Made by a program: the position numbers and the translations under genes. The notes under the pieces were generated by a model. That model searched no databases and had not been told where the DNA came from. It was given only the letters and a program-made list of their open reading frames with translations. A DNA stretch of 19,017 bases from Candidatus Hodarchaeota archaeon (GTDB lineage Archaea > Asgardarchaeota > Heimdallarchaeia > Hodarchaeales > Hodarchaeaceae): positions 1-19,017 of the forward strand of contig JAUUVJ010000009.1 of assembly GCA_030589605.1 (NCBI GenBank), in the 5' to 3' direction. Below are positions 16,085-19,017 of the stretch, piece after piece. The number at the start of each line of letters is the position of its first letter. Position 1 is the first letter of the stretch.

Positions 16085-16784
16085 ATCCAAATATTGCTGT
16101 TCCTAGTCGGATGCAATTCGATCCTTCTTCTAAAGCGATTGAATAATCATTACTCATTCCCATTGATAGAATTTTCATTTCAACATTTGAAGGAAGAGAC
16201 TTATCTGTTTTGAGATTTTCATATAAGTTCCGCATACGCTGAAAATAAACACGTGTTTTTTCTGATGGAACATAAGGAGCAATCGTCATAAGACCATTAA
16301 TCTTCAAATGTGATAGAGAACTAGTCTCGTTCAAGAATTCTTTTATTTTTTCCTCACTCGGATAAACCCCAAATTTCGAACTATCTTGGCATATATCCAC
16401 CTGAAGAAGACAGTTCACAATCATTTCCATTTTAGAAGCCCATTTCTCTATTTCTTTTGCTAGCTTGATTCGATCTAACGATTCTATCATTAAAAACTTA
16501 CTTAGAACTTTCTTTACTTTATTTCTTTGAAGATAGCCAATAAAATGCCAAGAAATATTAGAAGTTCCGCAAAATTCTATTTTGGGAAGGGCTTCTTGAA
16601 TCCTATTTTCACCGAATATTGGTTTTATTATTGTTCGAGAAACCTCTAAAATGAGATTTGCAGGCTGATTTTTTGTAACAATAACAATTTTAGGCTTAGT
16701 TCCAGCTTGATTATACTTCAATGTAAGTGAAAGAATATTCTGATAATTCTGGACTATATTTTGGATACGAGACTCTTCAGGCAT
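16083..16784 (-). CDS. YggS/PLPBP-type pyridoxal phosphate homeostasis protein
   Basis: 233 residues, normal for the family. Motifs: VIVTKNQP with the PLP lysine Lys38, GENRIQEA (58-65), WHFIGYLQRNK (79-89), DSSKFGV, INGLMTIAPY, SMGMSNDYSIALEEGSN, and the C-terminal IRLGTAIFG. This single-domain alanine-racemase-like barrel binds PLP without a known catalytic reaction and buffers free PLP and amino/keto-acid balance in the cytoplasm. PLP enzymes elsewhere in the window (the GcvP-like pair and the DegT-type aminotransferase) would use that pool. It is upstream of the coiled-coil gene on the same strand and divergent from the aminotransferase at 16916, with which it shares a 131-bp control region. 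The product is secure; a link to the coiled-coil protein is only positional. Confidence 0.92.
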   Translation of the reverse strand: MPEESRIQNIVQNYQNILSLTLKYNQAGTKPKIVIVTKNQPANLILEVSRTIIKPIFGENRIQEALPKIEFCGTSNISWHFIGYLQRNKVKKVLSKFLMIESLDRIKLAKEIEKWASKMEMIVNCLLQVDICQDSSKFGVYPSEEKIKEFLNETSSLSHLKINGLMTIAPYVPSEKTRVYFQRMRNLYENLKTDKSLPSNVEMKILSMGMSNDYSIALEEGSNCIRLGTAIFG

Positions 16785-16817
16785 AATAAATCCCAGTTAA
16801 TTTTTACTTAAAGATAA

Positions 16818-16906
16818 AAATGCATTCTTTCAATTGACTTCCCTATATATTTAATACTAATAAATGCATGTTCAATCATCAAATCAGACTTGCTTAATAG
16901 GGAAGT
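16818..16906. promoter_or_regulatory. Shared divergent promoter with paired repeats (YggS-type and DegT-type genes)
   Basis: The 131-bp divergent gap holds CTATATAT (16843-16850), a TATA-like box usable for the aminotransferase and, read as AAATATATAG on the other strand, possibly for the YggS-type gene. Two copies of AAATGCAT (16818-16825 and 16862-16869) flank it. A perfect 10-bp inverted repeat, ACTTCCCTAT (16837-16846) and ATAGGGAAGT (16897-16906), has its left arm at the TATA box and its right arm over the aminotransferase ribosome binding site (GGAAG). Regulation through these sites is inferred. Confidence 0.5.
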
Positions 16907-16915
16907 AATAAGATC

Positions 16916-18055
16916 ATGAAAAATATTGCTCAACCAGAAATTTCAGACGAAGAGATATCTCTTGTATCGAGAACTATTAAGGCTAAAGGCTTTGTTGAAG
17001 GAAAAAATGCACGTCAGCTTGAAAAGGAATTTGCAGAGTTTGTAGGCACAAAACATGCCATATGTACCGTAAATGGAACAGCTGCACTTCATCTTGCATT
17101 GGAGGGATTGAATATTTCGCCTGGAAAAGAAATCATTACTCCATCATTTACCTTCATTGCTTCTGCAAATACTATCTGTTTTGGAGGAAATGTACCGATT
17201 TTTTGTGAGATTGATCCAGAAACATTCAACATCGATCCTGAAAAAATAAAAGATCTCATTACTCCTAATACCAAAGCAATTTTACCTGTACACATTTTTG
17301 GTTTACCCTCTGATATGAAAGCAATCAATGATATTGCAGAAGATAAAGATCTTATTGTGATTGAAGATGCCTGTCAAGCACATGGTGCACGTATTGATAG
17401 GAAACATGTTGGTACCTTTGGAAAGGTAGGCTGTTTTTCCTTTTATGCTACAAAGAATATGATAACAGGAGAAGGAGGTATGGTTGTCACTGATGATGAT
17501 GACCTTGCAAATCGAATGAGAAGTATTAAAAATCATGGTCGTGGTCCAAAAGGAGGTTACTATCATTATTTAATTGCTTACAATTTCCGATTAGCCGATC
17601 CATTAGCAGCAATAGGACTAGTTCAACTCCGTAAACTTCAAAAAATGTTGGACCAGAGAAAAAAGAATGCTGAATTCATAAGAAACACAATAAAAGAATT
17701 TGACCAAATTCAGGTTCAAAAAATTGCTGCTGGAGTTACTCATGGGCATTATATCTGCGCTCCAGTAGTTGATGATAAGAAATATAATGTTGAAAATGTT
17801 ATCAATAAACTTAAAGATAAAGGAATTGCTTCTAGACGAATTTACTCTATTCCTTGTCATCTCCAACCAACATATTTGGAAGGAATAAAAGAGTGGAGAT
17901 GGACAAAATTCGTTAGCTATCCTGATTATTCAAAAATCAAATTACCAGTAACAGAAAGGATTGCATCCAATCATTTCGAGATTCCAATTCATACAGGAAT
18001 TACTAAACAAGAATTGATATACATTCAAGCTACCCTTAGAGAGATTTTTGGGTAA
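16916..18055 (+). CDS. DegT/DnrJ/EryC1-family PLP aminotransferase
   Basis: 379 residues, typical of the sugar aminotransferase family. Motifs: VNGTAALHLAL (52-62) for phosphate binding, PSFTFIASANT (76-86), EDACQAHGA (150-158) with Asp151 expected to pair with the pyridine nitrogen, FSFYATKNMITGEGG (174-188) with Schiff-base Lys180, and NFRLADPLAAIGLVQL. The family transfers an amino group, usually from glutamate, to a keto sugar nucleotide, feeding surface polysaccharide or glycoprotein glycan synthesis. No glycosyltransferase or sugar dehydratase is nearby, so the particular sugar cannot be named. The ATG is preceded by GGAAG about ten bases upstream. It is divergent from the YggS-type gene and convergent with the partial gene at the right edge. 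Confidence 0.92.
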   Translation: MKNIAQPEISDEEISLVSRTIKAKGFVEGKNARQLEKEFAEFVGTKHAICTVNGTAALHLALEGLNISPGKEIITPSFTFIASANTICFGGNVPIFCEIDPETFNIDPEKIKDLITPNTKAILPVHIFGLPSDMKAINDIAEDKDLIVIEDACQAHGARIDRKHVGTFGKVGCFSFYATKNMITGEGGMVVTDDDDLANRMRSIKNHGRGPKGGYYHYLIAYNFRLADPLAAIGLVQLRKLQKMLDQRKKNAEFIRNTIKEFDQIQVQKIAAGVTHGHYICAPVVDDKKYNVENVINKLKDKGIASRRIYSIPCHLQPTYLEGIKEWRWTKFVSYPDYSKIKLPVTERIASNHFEIPIHTGITKQELIYIQATLREIFG

Positions 18056-18083
18056 TATTTATTATTGGATTTCGATTGAAAAC

Positions 18084-19016
18084 TCAACTAACATGACCAG
18101 GAACCCAATCTACGAGATACTTTCGACCAATTTCATTAAATTCACTTTTAATTTTTTGAATTTTTTGGAAAAAAGCTTCTTCAGTCGCTTCTAGCTGAAG
18201 ATTAGCTAGAATCTTATGTAGTTTGGGTTGTGTGTTTTTAACCCCCGCAACAAGACTTGAATACCTTCCCAACTGTTTTTCAGTTAATAATTCATTATTG
18301 TATAATTGTATTTGTGTTGATAACCCCCCAGAGAGTATTTTCAATCCTTCTTCTTTCTTGAAAGAATCTGGGTCTTGACATACTTTCTGTAGTTGATCGA
18401 AGCATTCTTTGTAAGGTAGAAACACATTTCTTGCGAGAACTCCACGTAAAAACATTTGTGTAGATTGTTTTTGCAGAATAATGGAAAATGGTATAGATGT
18501 CATGTATTCGGTCATACGTATTTTCTGACTATTTAAAACTGATCCTGCTTCATCTTGTGCCTTTTCGTAAATATCCCAAGGTAAAACAATTCCGGTAATC
18601 TCACGATAATCAGTTACTAGTGACCCAGCACCTAACTCAAATTTTACCCAATAGAGTCCAACTCCTGTAATGAGGAAAAAAGGTTCTCCAGTGGTCTCTT
18701 CGAACCCAGTTAATGCGAGATCAGGTAATAATACAACATTATCTTGCAGAATTTTTTGTACAGGTTGGTTTAAATAAAATCCATTGAATGTTGAACCGAG
18801 AAGTTTATTCCATGAAGGAATAAAAATAAGTTGATCTAAAACACCTAAAACTTTTTCTCGTAATTTGTATATTTCTTTATCGATGTCCTCTATTCTATTT
18901 TTTATCCTATCAAAAACTTTATTTCTATTATAGGCTCCAATGCGATAGGGATAATCATGGTCTTGCTGAAACCTCTTGAATTCCCTAATAGAAATTCCAG
19001 AAATTTCCTCTAACTC
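18084..19016 (-). CDS. Unrecognised protein, N-terminus beyond the right edge
   Basis: The frame is open from the stop at 18084 to the right edge, giving at least 310 residues with no stop. The internal ATG at 18515 (143 residues) is therefore unlikely to be the true start, since open, protein-like sequence continues upstream. Near the edge, LEEISGISIREFKRF resembles a small helix-turn-helix-like segment (weak). The middle has beta-rich stretches such as EPFFLITGVGLYWVKFELGAG. The C-terminal 140 residues look helical, ending KYLVDWVPGHVS. No family was recognised and no catalytic motif stands out. It ends 28 bp from the end of the aminotransferase gene, which is convergent. Confidence 0.7.
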   Translation of the reverse strand, partial: ELEEISGISIREFKRFQQDHDYPYRIGAYNRNKVFDRIKNRIEDIDKEIYKLREKVLGVLDQLIFIPSWNKLLGSTFNGFYLNQPVQKILQDNVVLLPDLALTGFEETTGEPFFLITGVGLYWVKFELGAGSLVTDYREITGIVLPWDIYEKAQDEAGSVLNSQKIRMTEYMTSIPFSIILQKQSTQMFLRGVLARNVFLPYKECFDQLQKVCQDPDSFKKEEGLKILSGGLSTQIQLYNNELLTEKQLGRYSSLVAGVKNTQPKLHKILANLQLEATEEAFFQKIQKIKSEFNEIGRKYLVDWVPGHVS

Positions 19017-19017
19017 G

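Overview
The window is AT-rich (by eye about two thirds A+T) and reads as archaeal chromosome. The archaeal signals are GGTGA/GGAG-type ribosome binding sites, TATA-like boxes about 25-60 bases upstream of several starts, a split (two-subunit) GcvP, a tungsten-type aldehyde:ferredoxin oxidoreductase homologue, and a protein whose two ends look like a TrmB-family regulator. An Asgard or related anaerobic archaeon would fit, but no marker gene here fixes the lineage.

Layout. Positions 79-3939 (minus strand) hold an apparent operon: an SDR, then two adjacent genes of the glycine-dehydrogenase (GcvP) fold, A-type then B-type. A divergent SDR follows (4308-5060, plus), so 368 bp of non-coding DNA with nested inverted repeats lies between two divergent SDR genes. 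Positions 5103-8218 hold a decayed C-terminal piece of a SagB-type nitroreductase, an unrecognised 599-residue protein with a possible PD-(D/E)xK-like nuclease core, and an intact copy of the same nitroreductase. Positions 8391-9851 encode a beta-class DNA methyltransferase with what looks like a degenerate second methyltransferase fold fused at its C-terminus. Positions 9933-11753 encode a divergent AOR-family protein.

Positions 11812-16784 (minus) hold a YggS/PLPBP-type PLP protein followed by a 1399-residue protein. That protein has a winged-helix N-terminus, roughly 1170 residues of predicted coiled coil and a C-terminal domain like the TrmB sensor. A DegT/DnrJ/EryC1 aminotransferase (16916-18055, plus) is divergent from the YggS gene. 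The right edge (18084-19016, minus) is an open reading frame with no start inside the window.

How they work together. The GcvP-like pair with its SDR is the clearest functional unit, but the pair departs from canonical glycine-decarboxylase motifs and no gcvH or gcvT is in view, so a non-glycine substrate is possible. The giant TrmB-like coiled-coil protein is the best candidate for something undescribed. The nuclease-like ORF and the methyltransferase could be relics or parts of a restriction-type system, but that link is weak. No tRNA, rRNA, CRISPR array, transposase or integrase was seen.
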